Shown in pieces: positions 46,069-55,357 of a stretch of 64,000 bases of DNA. Source of the DNA: Paracoccaceae bacterium. Lineage in GTDB: Bacteria; Pseudomonadota; Alphaproteobacteria; Rhodobacterales; Rhodobacteraceae. The stretch lies in assembly GCA_902534325.1 (NCBI GenBank), contig CACAPQ010000001.1, positions 120,190-184,189 on the forward strand. The letters are read 5' to 3'. The stretch's first letter is position 1. Each line of letters begins with the position of its first letter. A program made the translations under genes and the position numbers. Under the pieces are notes generated by a model, which had not been told where the DNA came from, did not search any database, and was given only the letters and a program-made list of their open reading frames with translations.

Positions 46069-46953
46069 ATGTTTGAAGCTGAAAAATCAATCGCTAGTAG
46101 TTGGTTTAAATCTCTTAGAGACGAAATTGTTAGTGCATTTAAACAAATCGAAATAGACCATTTATCCGGCCCATTTTCGGATGAAGCACCAGGTACCTTT
46201 GAAGTCAAAGAAACTGAGCGTACCGCTGACGATGGTAGTGATGCTGGCGGTGGAATAATGAGCGTAATGCGAAATGGTCGTGTTTTTGAAAAGGTGGGTG
46301 TAAACGTATCCACAGTTTTTGGAAATTTAGGGTCTGAGGCTCAAAGAGCGATGGTTGCTAGAAAAGACATACCCGGAATAAAAGAAGATCCGAGGTTTTG
46401 GGCTAGCGGTATCAGCTTAGTAGCCCACATGCAAAACCCTCAGTGTCCAGCTGTTCATATGAATACAAGAATGTTTTGGACCCCTTACGCCTGGTGGTTT
46501 GGTGGTGGATCCGATCTCAACCCTTGCTTAGAGTTTGAAGAGGATACGGAACATTTTCATAAAACACTGGAGAAATTTGTAGAACCTCATGGGCCTGGTT
46601 TGTATTCTGAATTGAAATCTTGGGCAGATGAATATTTCTTCATTCCGCATAGGCATCGGGCCAGAGGCGTGGGAGGGATTTTTATGGATGACCGCTGTAC
46701 TGGAGATTGGGAAGCCGACTTTAAATTGACTAAGGACATTGGAAAAGCATTTTTACCAGCATATCTTCCTCTTATAGAGAAGCGTAAAAATGATAGCTTC
46801 TCAGATGTTGATAAAGAAAAACAGTTGGCCCATCGTGGTTTATATGCAGAATATAATTTAGTTTATGACCGCGGAACAAAATTTGGATTAACAACTGGTC
46901 ATGACGCAGATGCCGTCTTAATGAGCCTACCCCCAGTGGCTAAATGGCATTGA
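46069..46953 (+). CDS. hemF: Oxygen-dependent coproporphyrinogen III oxidase
   Basis: Makes protoporphyrinogen IX precursor in heme/chlorophyll synthesis with O2. About 294 residues: DDGSDAGGGIMSVM, NPQCPAVHMNTRMF, GGGSDLNPC, and IPHRHRARGVGGIF, all HemF signatures. The ATG at 46069 follows AGGAGA; an in-frame ATG at 46036 without SD is an alternative. Two further heme genes, hemC and hemE, are within 4 kb. Confidence 0.95.
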   Translation: MFEAEKSIASSWFKSLRDEIVSAFKQIEIDHLSGPFSDEAPGTFEVKETERTADDGSDAGGGIMSVMRNGRVFEKVGVNVSTVFGNLGSEAQRAMVARKDIPGIKEDPRFWASGISLVAHMQNPQCPAVHMNTRMFWTPYAWWFGGGSDLNPCLEFEEDTEHFHKTLEKFVEPHGPGLYSELKSWADEYFFIPHRHRARGVGGIFMDDRCTGDWEADFKLTKDIGKAFLPAYLPLIEKRKNDSFSDVDKEKQLAHRGLYAEYNLVYDRGTKFGLTTGHDADAVLMSLPPVAKWH

Positions 46954-47037
46954 GCTTTAATATGCTCATTTTGTTTATTCGAATTAAATTTGATACAAGT
47001 TTAGTGAACAATCTATACTTTATTTTTGGTGGTTTCG

Positions 47038-48453
47038 ATGTCCTTAATTGAGGAACTTAAAAAGGTCTTGGGTGATCAAAATGTGCTAACGGGAACTGAC
47101 AAAGAGCGCTATTCGTCAGACTGGCTGGGCCAATATCAATTTGAACCTTTGTGCGTCGTTCGTCCAGCTTCTACAGAAGAAGTATCTGACATTGTGAGAT
47201 TAGCTCGTTCTTTTCACGTAAATATAGTCCCTGTAGGTGGCAATACTGGTCTGAATGGAGGTACGCATTCTGATAATGCGATTTCCATATCTATGGAGCG
47301 GATGAATAAAATCCGTGAAATTCGATTAAATTCGAAAATTGCTATTGTTGAAGCTGGAGTAATTCTTGCGAATTTGCATCAGATCGTAAATGAAAATGAT
47401 TTAATGTTTCCGCTTACATTTGGAGCCCGTGGTTCGGCGACGATAGGCGGTGTTTTATCCACAAACGCTGGGGGTTCGAACGTTCTTAAGTATGGCAACA
47501 CTCGTGATCTAGTGTTGGGAGTGGAAATTGTATTACCAAGCGGTGAAATAATGAATCTGATGTCTGAGTTGCATAAAGATAATTCAGGTTATTGTTTGCG
47601 AGATTTAGTTATTGGAGCTGAGGGAACATTAGGAATAATTACCAAGGCTGTCGTAAAACTTTTTCCAAAACCTAAAGCTTACGCAACTGCCATGATTGCA
47701 GTTAAAAGTCTTGATAGTGCCCTCGCCTTGCTGAATGAATTACAGGATCAAACTGGAGGAGCAGTTGCGGCATATGAGTATATGCCTAAAAGATATATTC
47801 AAGGTCATTTGGAGCTATCTTCTACTTCCAAGAAGCCATTTAAAAAAGACTACGAACATTTAGTTATGGTTGAATTGGAAACAACAGTAGAATTATTTTC
47901 ACGATATGGCGATGATGGAAAAGTTTTGCTTAGTGGTGAATTAGAAAGAATTTTAAACAAAAACTTAAATGATGGTTTCATCTTAGATGCTCACATTGCG
48001 CAAAATGAAGAGCAGCGCTTGATTATGTGGGAGCGTCGGGAGGCTGCAGCAGAAATCTCCCTCTTAAAAACCCCTTTAATAAATAATGACATAGCCGTTC
48101 CATTGGACAAGGTATCTAAATTCTTAAATGTCATGGAGAAAAAGCTCCCAGATTTGGACCCTGATGCGGATGTTTTGATTGTTTCTCATCTTGGTGATGG
48201 AAATGTTCATTACACCGTTTGGCCAAGTAAAGACGATGAAAAACATAAAGATAAAATAATGGAGGCGATAGAAACTGTCGTTCTAACCTTAGGCGGCAGT
48301 TTTTCTGCAGAACACGGTATTGGGTTGTCTAAGCTATCTTCTATGGAGAGACGCAAGGATCGAGTATCGCTAGACGTCATGCGTCAAATTAAGAATGCAA
48401 TCGACCCGGAAGGCATAATGAACCCAGGCAAAGTTTTACCAAAAGCACATTAG
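47038..48453 (+). CDS. FAD-linked oxidase (GlcD / D-2-hydroxyglutarate dehydrogenase-like)
   Basis: A 471-residue flavoprotein. The FAD_binding_4 domain (about 40-180) contains VPVGGNTGLNGG and TFGARGSATIGGVLSTNAGG; the C-terminal half has GDGNVHYTVWP with metal-binding His and SAEHGIGLSK. It oxidises a D-2-hydroxy acid such as D-2-hydroxyglutarate, D-lactate or glycolate; the substrate is not determined by sequence. ATG at 47038 follows GGTGG; the upstream TTG at 47026 is disfavoured. Convergent with hemC, the stops 2 bases apart. Confidence 0.85.
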   Translation: MSLIEELKKVLGDQNVLTGTDKERYSSDWLGQYQFEPLCVVRPASTEEVSDIVRLARSFHVNIVPVGGNTGLNGGTHSDNAISISMERMNKIREIRLNSKIAIVEAGVILANLHQIVNENDLMFPLTFGARGSATIGGVLSTNAGGSNVLKYGNTRDLVLGVEIVLPSGEIMNLMSELHKDNSGYCLRDLVIGAEGTLGIITKAVVKLFPKPKAYATAMIAVKSLDSALALLNELQDQTGGAVAAYEYMPKRYIQGHLELSSTSKKPFKKDYEHLVMVELETTVELFSRYGDDGKVLLSGELERILNKNLNDGFILDAHIAQNEEQRLIMWERREAAAEISLLKTPLINNDIAVPLDKVSKFLNVMEKKLPDLDPDADVLIVSHLGDGNVHYTVWPSKDDEKHKDKIMEAIETVVLTLGGSFSAEHGIGLSKLSSMERRKDRVSLDVMRQIKNAIDPEGIMNPGKVLPKAH

Positions 48454-48455
48454 GC

Positions 48456-49403
48456 CTAATCTCTCCAATCAAAGAATTTTGGGCCCGCTTGCGCTAAAAT
48501 TTTCTGTGCCATTTCCCGACCTAATTCTGGCCCGTCTTCAATGTTACAAGAAGCAGTTTCAGATATAGATTCTGATCCATCAGTACGCAAAACTTGGCCA
48601 GTAAATTTCAGTGACGAACCTTTAATTGTTGCCAAGCCCGCAATTGGTGTTTGGCAAGAACCATCTAGTTCGGCAAGAAATGCTCTCTCCGCATTTAAAC
48701 GTTGTCCTGTTTCTTTGTGGTGTATTTTTTTAAGTATATCGGTTATTTGTTTATCTTCTTCTCGCCACTCAACTCCAATAGCGCCCTGTGCTATTGCAGG
48801 TAACATTTCATTTGGGTTTATTGCGCTTTGGGCTACTTCCTCCAATCCTAAACGATTTAAACCGGCCATGGCTAAAAAAGTACATGAAGCGATACCGTCT
48901 TTTAGCTTCTTTAAACGTGTTTGAACATTGCCCCTAAATTCGACAACTTCGAGATCTGGTCGAGAAAACTTAAGTTGAGCTTTGCGTCTAAGTGATGAAG
49001 TACCAACTTTAGAGCCACTTGGTAAATCGCTGACATTTCTGAAGTTTGATGAAACAAAAGCATCTCTGACATCTTCGCGCGGCAAGTAGCATCCGAGTGT
49101 TAATCCATCTGGTTGCTCTACAGGCATATCTTTCATCGAGTGGACAGCTATATCAATCTTTCTATCGAGCATCTCCTGCTCAATTTCTTTAGTAAATAAA
49201 CCTTTTCCACCTACCTCTTTTAAAGGTCTATCTAAAATTCTGTCACCACTTGTTGAAATAACTACTATTTCGAAAGAATCTTCACTGGCATTCAAAGCTT
49301 CTGCCAGACGCTTTCTTGTCTCGTATGCTTGAGCCAAAGCTAATGGAGAGCCGCGGGTGCCAATACGCAATGGAGTAGATGGAGAGGGGAAGTTATTTTT
49401 CAT
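48456..49403 (-). CDS. hemC: Porphobilinogen deaminase
   Basis: Polymerises four porphobilinogens to hydroxymethylbilane. 315 residues: IGTRGSPLALAQA, GGKGLFTKEIE, AVHSMKDMP, GTSSLRRKAQL, and DGSCQTPIAG with the dipyrromethane-anchoring Cys. Divergent from hemE with 120 bases between starts, as known in Rhodobacter; three short direct repeats in the gap could coordinate both genes. Confidence 0.95.
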   Translation of the reverse strand: MKNNFPSPSTPLRIGTRGSPLALAQAYETRKRLAEALNASEDSFEIVVISTSGDRILDRPLKEVGGKGLFTKEIEQEMLDRKIDIAVHSMKDMPVEQPDGLTLGCYLPREDVRDAFVSSNFRNVSDLPSGSKVGTSSLRRKAQLKFSRPDLEVVEFRGNVQTRLKKLKDGIASCTFLAMAGLNRLGLEEVAQSAINPNEMLPAIAQGAIGVEWREEDKQITDILKKIHHKETGQRLNAERAFLAELDGSCQTPIAGLATIKGSSLKFTGQVLRTDGSESISETASCNIEDGPELGREMAQKILAQAGPKFFDWRD

Positions 49404-49458
49404 TTAATTTACTTTAAGCTACTTTATGCTGGTTGATACTAACCGAGTGAAACGAGTG

Positions 49459-49491
49459 TGACAATTATAATTGACAATTGTTCTGACAAAT
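49459..49491. promoter_or_regulatory. Three TGACAAWT direct repeats in the hemC-hemE gap
   Basis: TGACAATT at 49459 and 49472 and TGACAAAT at 49484, spaced 13 and 12 bases. Two copies of CGAGTG (49444 and 49453) precede them. The array sits in the 120-bp space that must contain both divergent promoters, so it could be an operator; the regulator is unknown. Confidence 0.4.
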
Positions 49492-49523
49492 AACACTAAC
49501 AGGTTATACAAAATAAAAGGCTG

Positions 49524-50558
49524 ATGATGACAAAAAAAATTTTAAAGGCTCTCGCAGGTGAAAAACAGAAAATACCTCCAATATGGATGATGCGGCAAGC
49601 CGGTCGTTATTTGCCCGAATATCGTGAAACAAGAGCACAGGCAGGTGATTTCTTGTCGCTTTGCTATAATAGCGAATTAGCCGCGGAAGTGACGCTTCAA
49701 CCGATCCGGCGCTATGGGTTCGATGCCGCAATATTATTTGCTGATATTCTGCTCTTACCGCAAGCCTTGGGGGCAGACCTATGGTTTGTAACAGGAGAAG
49801 GTCCACGCTTATCTACTGTACAAACAAAACTGGATTTCGCAAATTTACGAAAGCCAGAAGAAATAAATGAAACATTAGCCCCTGTTTATGAGACAGTTAA
49901 AATTTTATCGAAGGAATTACCTAGAGAAACTACCCTTATAGGATTTGCTGGTGCGCCTTGGACCGTGGCCACTTATATGGTTGCCGGACGTGGTACCCCT
50001 GATCAGGCGCCAGCACATTTGTTAAAAAATGATAATCCAGAATTGTTTGATAATCTAATGAATCTTCTTGTTGAGGGAACAATAGAATATTTATCTCATC
50101 AAATAAATGCTGGAGCGGAGGTTATAAAAATATTTGATAGTTGGGCCGGATCTCTAAAAGGAAATGATTTTGATAAATATGCACTTGAACCATGTAAAAA
50201 AATTATTTCAGCACTTAAAGGGAAGCATCCGAACATCCCGATTATAGCATTTCCCAGACAAGCTGGTGACCGCTACATAGGATTTGCAAAACAAGCTGGA
50301 GCCGATTGTGTGGCCTTAGATGAATCTGTTTCTGCAGAATGGATCAGTCAAAATATCCAAGTGGATGGCTGTGTTCAAGGTAACTTAGCATCGTCCCATA
50401 TGGTTTCTGGGGGCAGTGTCCTTATTGATGAGACGAAAAGAGTAGTGAAAGCCCTTTCCAATGGCCCACATATTTTTAATCTTGGTCATGGAATTACGCC
50501 TGAAGCTGATCCTAAAAATGTTCAGATAATGATCGATACAATTCGAAACGCTGAGTAA
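49524..50558 (+). CDS. hemE: Uroporphyrinogen decarboxylase
   Basis: Decarboxylates uroporphyrinogen III to coproporphyrinogen III. 344 residues: [18 protein letters not shown] at the N-terminus, [34 protein letters not shown], and [15 protein letters not shown] at 49524 (a second ATG follows immediately) is preceded by AAAAGG. With hemC and hemF nearby, this window holds three consecutive-pathway heme enzymes. Confidence 0.95.
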   Translation: MMTKKILKALAGEKQKIPPIWMMRQAGRYLPEYRETRAQAGDFLSLCYNSELAAEVTLQPIRRYGFDAAILFADILLLPQALGADLWFVTGEGPRLSTVQTKLDFANLRKPEEINETLAPVYETVKILSKELPRETTLIGFAGAPWTVATYMVAGRGTPDQAPAHLLKNDNPELFDNLMNLLVEGTIEYLSHQINAGAEVIKIFDSWAGSLKGNDFDKYALEPCKKIISALKGKHPNIPIIAFPRQAGDRYIGFAKQAGADCVALDESVSAEWISQNIQVDGCVQGNLASSHMVSGGSVLIDETKRVVKALSNGPHIFNLGHGITPEADPKNVQIMIDTIRNAE

Positions 50559-50619
50559 TTTTGATTTACCCGGAAATTATTGATTTATGATTGATTCCAA
50601 CCAAAAGGTGAATGATTTT

Positions 50620-51543
50620 ATGCTACTTGAAGTGAATGAGCTTAGAAAAACCTATGCGACAGGTTTTGAGGCTCTAAAAGGGATTTCGCTGCAAGTAAAT
50701 AAAGGTGAAATTTTGGCTTTATTAGGCCCAAATGGTGCTGGCAAGACTTCACTTATTTCAACTATTTGTGGAATTACAAATCCATCTAGTGGCTCTGTGT
50801 TTATTGACGGATATGATATATCAAAAAACTTTCGAGACGCTCGAAAACTGGTTGGATTAGTACCGCAAGATATAACTTTAGAGCCTTTTGAAAAGGTACT
50901 TAATACAATTAACTTTTCACGTGGTTTGTTTGGGAAGAAAAAAGATTCTGCTTTAACAGAAAAAGTTCTGACTAAGTTGTCACTCTGGGACAAACGGGAT
51001 TCTCGTATTATGGAATTGTCTGGCGGAATGAAACGCCGGGTGCTTATTGCCAAAGCACTTATTCATGAGCCTAGACTGTTGTTTTTGGACGAGCCTACAG
51101 CAAGTGTCGACGTAGAGCTTCGCCAGAGCATGTGGGATGTCGTCGCTGATTTAAAGAAAGATGGCGTTACTATTATTTTAACAACTCACTACATTGAAGA
51201 GGCTGAGGCGATAGCAGATAGGGTTGGGATTATAAACAAAGGTGAGCTTCTTTTGATGGAAGAAAAGGCCTCATTAATGCAAAAATTTGGTCAAAAAATA
51301 TTGAAGATCGAATTACAGAAAAGATTAAATCAGCTTCCCAAAGAGCTCAGCGAAAAAAATATTAAGTTGTCAGATGATGGTCTTAGTTTAACCTATATTT
51401 ATGACACGAAACAAAAGAAAACAGGAATAACTAAACTACTATCTAATCTTTCCGATTCCGGAATAAATTTACGTGATATTCAAACAGATCAATCCTCTTT
51501 AGAGGAAATCTTTGTGAATTTGGTTAAGGAGAAAGTGGAATGA
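50620..51543 (+). CDS. ABC transporter ATPase, YadG-like
   Basis: A cytoplasmic ATPase of about 307 residues. Walker [12 protein letters not shown], signature ELSGGMKRR, Walker [13 protein letters not shown], and H-loop [11 protein letters not shown] are all present; a C-terminal domain of about 85 residues follows. Length and partner match E. coli YadG. ATG 50620 is preceded by AAAGGTGA; an in-frame ATG at 50587 would add 11 residues. It overlaps the permease by 4 bases. Substrate unknown; the type is an ABC-2 exporter. Confidence 0.85.
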   Translation: MLLEVNELRKTYATGFEALKGISLQVNKGEILALLGPNGAGKTSLISTICGITNPSSGSVFIDGYDISKNFRDARKLVGLVPQDITLEPFEKVLNTINFSRGLFGKKKDSALTEKVLTKLSLWDKRDSRIMELSGGMKRRVLIAKALIHEPRLLFLDEPTASVDVELRQSMWDVVADLKKDGVTIILTTHYIEEAEAIADRVGIINKGELLLMEEKASLMQKFGQKILKIELQKRLNQLPKELSEKNIKLSDDGLSLTYIYDTKQKKTGITKLLSNLSDSGINLRDIQTDQSSLEEIFVNLVKEKVE

Positions 51544-52301
51544 ATTTCCAAGCAGTCAGAGCAATTTATTTCTTTGAAATGGCCAGGTTTTTCAGAACTC
51601 TACTACAAAGCTTTGTTTCGCCAGTAATATCTACCTCCCTATACTTTGTAGTTTTTGGTAGTGTTATAGGCAGTCGAATCCAAGAGGTCGAAGGAATAAG
51701 TTATGGGGCCTTTATTGTGCCTGGGTTGATAATGTTATCTGTAATGACGCAAGCGACTTCAAATGGAAGCTTTGGTATTTATTTTCCGAAATTTATAGGA
51801 ACTATTTATGAGCTTTTGTCGGCTCCAGTAAATTATTTTGAGATACTTTTGGGATACGTTGGTGCTGCTGCCACTAAAGCCCTCTTTATCGGCCTAGTTA
51901 TTTTAGCTACTGCAGCTATCTTTGTAGACTTAAAGATAATGTATCCCTTCGCTATGATTTTGTTTTTAGTTCTGACCTGTATCTCGTTCTCTTTATTAGG
52001 TTTTATCCTAGGAATTTGGGCAAGAAATTTTGAGCAATTACAATTGGTACCTTTATTGGTTGTAACGCCGCTAGTATTTCTGGGGGGTTCATTTTATTCA
52101 GTTTCCATGCTGCCACCAATTTGGCAAAAAATTACGTTATTCAATCCCGTGGTTTATTTGGTTTCAGGTTTCAGGTGGTCATTTTTTGGAAATGCCGATG
52201 TGCCTATTTTTGTAAGTCTTTTAGCAATAAGTTCTTTTACTATCGCGTGCATCATAATTGTTGCTTGGATTTTCAATACTGGTTGGCGAATAAAGCAATA
52301 A
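51540..52301 (+). CDS. ABC-2 type permease, YadH-like
   Basis: A 253-residue inner-membrane permease with about six helices. [28 protein letters not shown] and [19 protein letters not shown] match the YadH N-terminal half, and [24 protein letters not shown] plus [16 protein letters not shown] the second half. Works with the ATPase encoded 4 bases upstream (overlap). The export substrate is unknown. Confidence 0.87.
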   Translation: MNFQAVRAIYFFEMARFFRTLLQSFVSPVISTSLYFVVFGSVIGSRIQEVEGISYGAFIVPGLIMLSVMTQATSNGSFGIYFPKFIGTIYELLSAPVNYFEILLGYVGAAATKALFIGLVILATAAIFVDLKIMYPFAMILFLVLTCISFSLLGFILGIWARNFEQLQLVPLLVVTPLVFLGGSFYSVSMLPPIWQKITLFNPVVYLVSGFRWSFFGNADVPIFVSLLAISSFTIACIIIVAWIFNTGWRIKQ

Positions 52302-52359
52302 TCATAAAAAAGTTGATGGGTCCCTTGTTTGATTGATAACCACAGATTATGTGTTCTCT

Positions 52360-53157
52360 ATGAAATTAAAAATTCCATTTTTACCCTCTAAGCCAAGTGT
52401 TGCTGTTGTTAAGATGTCTGGCGTAATTTCTACTGGCGCTCGTGCAGGCTTGTGCGACCAGACTTTAAATCCAATTTTGGAAAAGGCTTTCAAGAAAGGA
52501 AAGCATCAAGCAGTGGCACTATTAATTAATTCGCCAGGGGGATCCCCAGTTCAATCCTCTTTAATAAGTTCTCGAATAAAACGCTTAGCGGAAGAAAACG
52601 AGATGCCAGTTTTTGCATTCGTTGAGGACGTGGCTGCTTCTGGAGGGTACTGGCTCGCTTGCGCTGCGGATGAAATCTATGCAGATACTGGGTCAATTAT
52701 AGGCTCTATTGGAGTTATTTCTGCTGGATTTGGTTTCCAGGAATTAATTGATAAATATGGCGTAGAACGTAGAGTACACACAGCAGGTAAGTCGAAGTCA
52801 ATGCTGGATCCTTTTAAAAAAGAACAGCCTGAAGATATAAAACGGCTAAAAAGAATACTTAGTGAAATGCACGAACTCTTTATTAAACATGTTGAAGAAA
52901 CCCGCGGTGGTAAACTCACTCAGAAAGATGATATCTTTACAGGCGAAATCTGGTTGGGAGAAAAGGCCCAACAATTGGGGCTAATTGATGGCATAGGACA
53001 TCTCGACACCGTAATAAAAGAAAAATTTGGTAATAAAACCCAAATTAAAATTTATGGTCAAAAAAAGAATTTTTTGCAGCGCTTTGGTGTAAATTTAATT
53101 AATGAGGCTGGCGTTTATTTGGAAGAGCGCGCCGCATTTGCTCGGTTTGGTCTCTAA
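52360..53157 (+). CDS. S49 family peptidase (short SppA-like)
   Basis: A serine protease of about 265 residues related to signal peptide peptidase SppA. LLINSPGGSPVQSSLI is the substrate-binding loop, AASGGYWLACAADEIYA contains the catalytic Ser, and GKSKSMLDPFK probably supplies the Lys. The N-terminus lacks a long hydrophobic segment, so it may be cytoplasmic or peripheral. TTG 52333 would extend it by 9 residues. Its stop (TAA) overlaps the start of the small gene at 53157. Confidence 0.85.
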   Translation: MKLKIPFLPSKPSVAVVKMSGVISTGARAGLCDQTLNPILEKAFKKGKHQAVALLINSPGGSPVQSSLISSRIKRLAEENEMPVFAFVEDVAASGGYWLACAADEIYADTGSIIGSIGVISAGFGFQELIDKYGVERRVHTAGKSKSMLDPFKKEQPEDIKRLKRILSEMHELFIKHVEETRGGKLTQKDDIFTGEIWLGEKAQQLGLIDGIGHLDTVIKEKFGNKTQIKIYGQKKNFLQRFGVNLINEAGVYLEERAAFARFGL

Positions 53158-53309
53158 TGATTATCAAAATTGTTATTTTATTTTTAATTTTAATAATAGT
53201 TTTAGCAATGTTTGGAAAAGCTCATATTCTTTTGCCAAGTAGATCTAAAAAGTTGCGTTGTGGAAAATGTGGTCAACTGAAGATTGGAAAATCTTGTGGT
53301 TGTTCCTAA
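53157..53309 (+). CDS. Small membrane protein with C-terminal zinc-ribbon-like Cys motif (50 aa)
   Basis: A 50-codon ORF starting in the TAATG overlap with the S49 peptidase stop. The first 18 residues are a single hydrophobic segment (IVILFLILIIVLAM), followed by basic RSKKLRCGKCGQ and ending SCGCS, so four cysteines are placed as CxxC and CxC, suggesting zinc or disulfide binding. Stop-start overlap indicates coupled translation with the peptidase; CaCA antiporter gene begins 16 bases later. I recall similar small proteins in Rhodobacterales at this place but with unknown function. Confidence 0.65.
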   Translation: MIIKIVILFLILIIVLAMFGKAHILLPSRSKKLRCGKCGQLKIGKSCGCS

Positions 53310-53324
53310 CCATAAAACTTTCTG

Positions 53325-54257
53325 ATGTTGTGGACTCTTTCTTTTTTGGGTCTGTTTCTTTTGTTAATCTCAGGAGACTTTCTAGTTAGGGGAGCTATTC
53401 AGCTGAGTAATAGATTGGGTGTTTCAGCACTACTTGTATCGCTTACTGTAGTGGCTTTTGGAACATCTGCGCCCGAACTGATAGTTGCTATAAAAGCTAC
53501 ATTGAGCGGATCATCTGGTTTGGCTCTTGGTAACGTTGTCGGATCTAATATTGCTAATATTCTGTTAGTTTTAGGTCTACCTATTTTGATAGTGGGGTTG
53601 CAAAACGATATCGCAGATACAAAACGATCATTTGGCTTGATGATTGCAGCATCTGTTTTGTTTATTGTATTTGGAATGAGTGGTAGCTTTTCTTGGGTTT
53701 ATGGAATTGTACTACTTTCTTTACTGGCCTTTTTTCTACTTGATACGTTTAGGCAAAACAGTGAAAAAGCATTAAATAATGAAATTTTGGAATTTCAGCA
53801 AAGAATATCTCACTCATGGTGGACAATAATCTTTTTCTTAATCTTGGGTGTAATAGGTTTGCCCTTAGGGGCCGATCTACTCGTAACTAATGCTTCTGCA
53901 CTAGCCAAAGGCTATGGTATCAGTGATGCAGTTGTTGGTCTCACGTTAGTTGCAATAGGCACATCATTACCAGAGTTGGCAACTACATTTGTTGCTGTTG
54001 TGAGAAAAAAAGCGGAAGTTGTTTTAGGAAATTTAATTGGATCGAATATATTCAATTTACTCGCGATTATTGGGATAACTTCTTTAGTCTCTCCAGTACC
54101 AGTTGATCCAACCTTTATAAAGTTTGATTTCTGGATCATGTTATGCGCTAGTTTATTAGTAGCACCATTTATATTTTTAAATATCCAATTTAATCGTTTG
54201 TCTGGCTTTCTTTTTGTAGCATTATACATTGGCTACCTGACGGCTATTTTGAAATGA
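53325..54257 (+). CDS. Calcium/sodium antiporter (CaCA, YrbG-like)
   Basis: A 310-residue inner-membrane protein with about ten helices. The two alpha repeats appear as TVVAFGTSAPELIV...GNVVGSNIANILLVLG and TLVAIGTSLPELATTFVAVVRKKAEVVLGNLIGSNIFNLLAIIG, the cation-binding GTSxPE and GNxxGSN motifs. Exchanges Ca2+ for Na+ or H+. Length matches YrbG. Probably in one transcript with the S49 peptidase and small gene. Confidence 0.9.
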   Translation: MLWTLSFLGLFLLLISGDFLVRGAIQLSNRLGVSALLVSLTVVAFGTSAPELIVAIKATLSGSSGLALGNVVGSNIANILLVLGLPILIVGLQNDIADTKRSFGLMIAASVLFIVFGMSGSFSWVYGIVLLSLLAFFLLDTFRQNSEKALNNEILEFQQRISHSWWTIIFFLILGVIGLPLGADLLVTNASALAKGYGISDAVVGLTLVAIGTSLPELATTFVAVVRKKAEVVLGNLIGSNIFNLLAIIGITSLVSPVPVDPTFIKFDFWIMLCASLLVAPFIFLNIQFNRLSGFLFVALYIGYLTAILK

Positions 54258-54268
54258 AAAGAGAGTAA

Positions 54269-55048
54269 ATGAGAGCGCTAGTTACTGGAGGAGCAAAAAG
54301 GTTAGGTAAGGAAATGGCGCTATTTCTTGCTGAAAGAGGCTTTGAAGTTGCTATTCATTATCATTCATCTGAAACCAGTGCTGAAGAACTTGTTGAATAT
54401 ATAAAATCAAAAATTGGAAAAAATTCCGCTGCTCTACGCGCTGACCTGACAAAAGAAGCAGAAGTGCGAGAGCTAATTACACGGGCTAATGAAAAGCTAG
54501 GTGGACCAATAAGCTGTTTAATAAACAACGCATCTATTTTTGAATACGATAATATATGGACTGCAAATCGTGAAAGCTGGGACCGTCATATTGAAAGTAA
54601 TCTCCGATCGCCACTAGTGCTTACTCAAACTTTTGCTAACCAAGTCCCACCGATTAACAACGATGAAAACGGTGAGCCGCTGGCTCAAGGTTTAATCATA
54701 AATTTGATTGATCAGCGTGTAAAAAAATTAACACCTGAATTTACTAGTTATACGATAGCTAAAATGGGCCTCTGGGCGCTTACTCAAACTTCAGCGCAGG
54801 CTCTAGCGCCAAACATACGGGTGAATGCAATTGGTCCTGGTCCGACCCTTAAAGGCGCACGTCAATCAGAAGAACACTTTGAAAGTCAGAGAAAAAATAC
54901 TGTTTTAGGTAGGGGATCCGATCCATCTGAAATTGTTGCAGCTGTTGGTTATTTATTAGAAGCCAAAAGTGTGACGGGTCAGCTAATTTGTGTTGATGGA
55001 GGTCAGCATTTGGCGTGGCAAACTCCTGATGTTTTAGGCGTAGAATAG
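54269..55048 (+). CDS. SDR oxidoreductase, pteridine-reductase-like
   Basis: A 259-residue SDR. TGGAKRLGKEMA at the N-terminus, INNASIFEYD (NNAS), and YTIAK as the YxxxK pair give an intact active site; the TGxAKRLG loop and NNASxF resemble FolM/pteridine reductases. It may reduce dihydromonapterin/dihydrofolate-type pterins (inference), but other substrates are possible. It ends with GQLICVDGGQHLAW. Twelve bases follow the antiporter gene. Confidence 0.75.
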   Translation: MRALVTGGAKRLGKEMALFLAERGFEVAIHYHSSETSAEELVEYIKSKIGKNSAALRADLTKEAEVRELITRANEKLGGPISCLINNASIFEYDNIWTANRESWDRHIESNLRSPLVLTQTFANQVPPINNDENGEPLAQGLIINLIDQRVKKLTPEFTSYTIAKMGLWALTQTSAQALAPNIRVNAIGPGPTLKGARQSEEHFESQRKNTVLGRGSDPSEIVAAVGYLLEAKSVTGQLICVDGGQHLAWQTPDVLGVE

Positions 55049-55357
55049 TAGTTGGATTGTAAAGTTTTGCACCGCTGATGGGATTATTTCTCTGCTCTTA
55101 ATAAAAATCTAATGTTTTCAACTATTTGGAAGATATAAAAAAAATAATCAATATTATCAATGTCTTAGGAAAACGCCTATTTTTTGTGCAAAACAGCAAA
55201 ATACTTCAAATTTAAAGAAAATTCTTGATTTGCATCAACTTACCCTCAGACTTATCCACAGAAACGGTGGACAGCTTTTCTCTTGAAATTGGTGCAATAT
55301 AGTTGCAGCGAAATGAGAATCGCTTTGTAAAAGAATAAATTACAGCAGAGAGAGACG
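55049..55357. other. 309-bp AT-rich gap with a perfect DnaA box
   Basis: Between the SDR and uvrC. It contains TTATCCACA (55252-55260), the consensus DnaA box, flanked by a run of AT-rich sequence (55130-55170). I find only one box and no cluster, so an origin is not supported; a role in DnaA titration or uvrC regulation is possible. No ORF or RNA recognised. Confidence 0.5.

Noticed and set aside
49404..49523. Chromosome origin next to hemE
   Set aside because: hemE adjoins oriC in Caulobacter, but here the gap is 120 bp and has only a poor DnaA-box match and no CtrA TTAA-N7-TTAA site (the best candidate has a six-base spacer).
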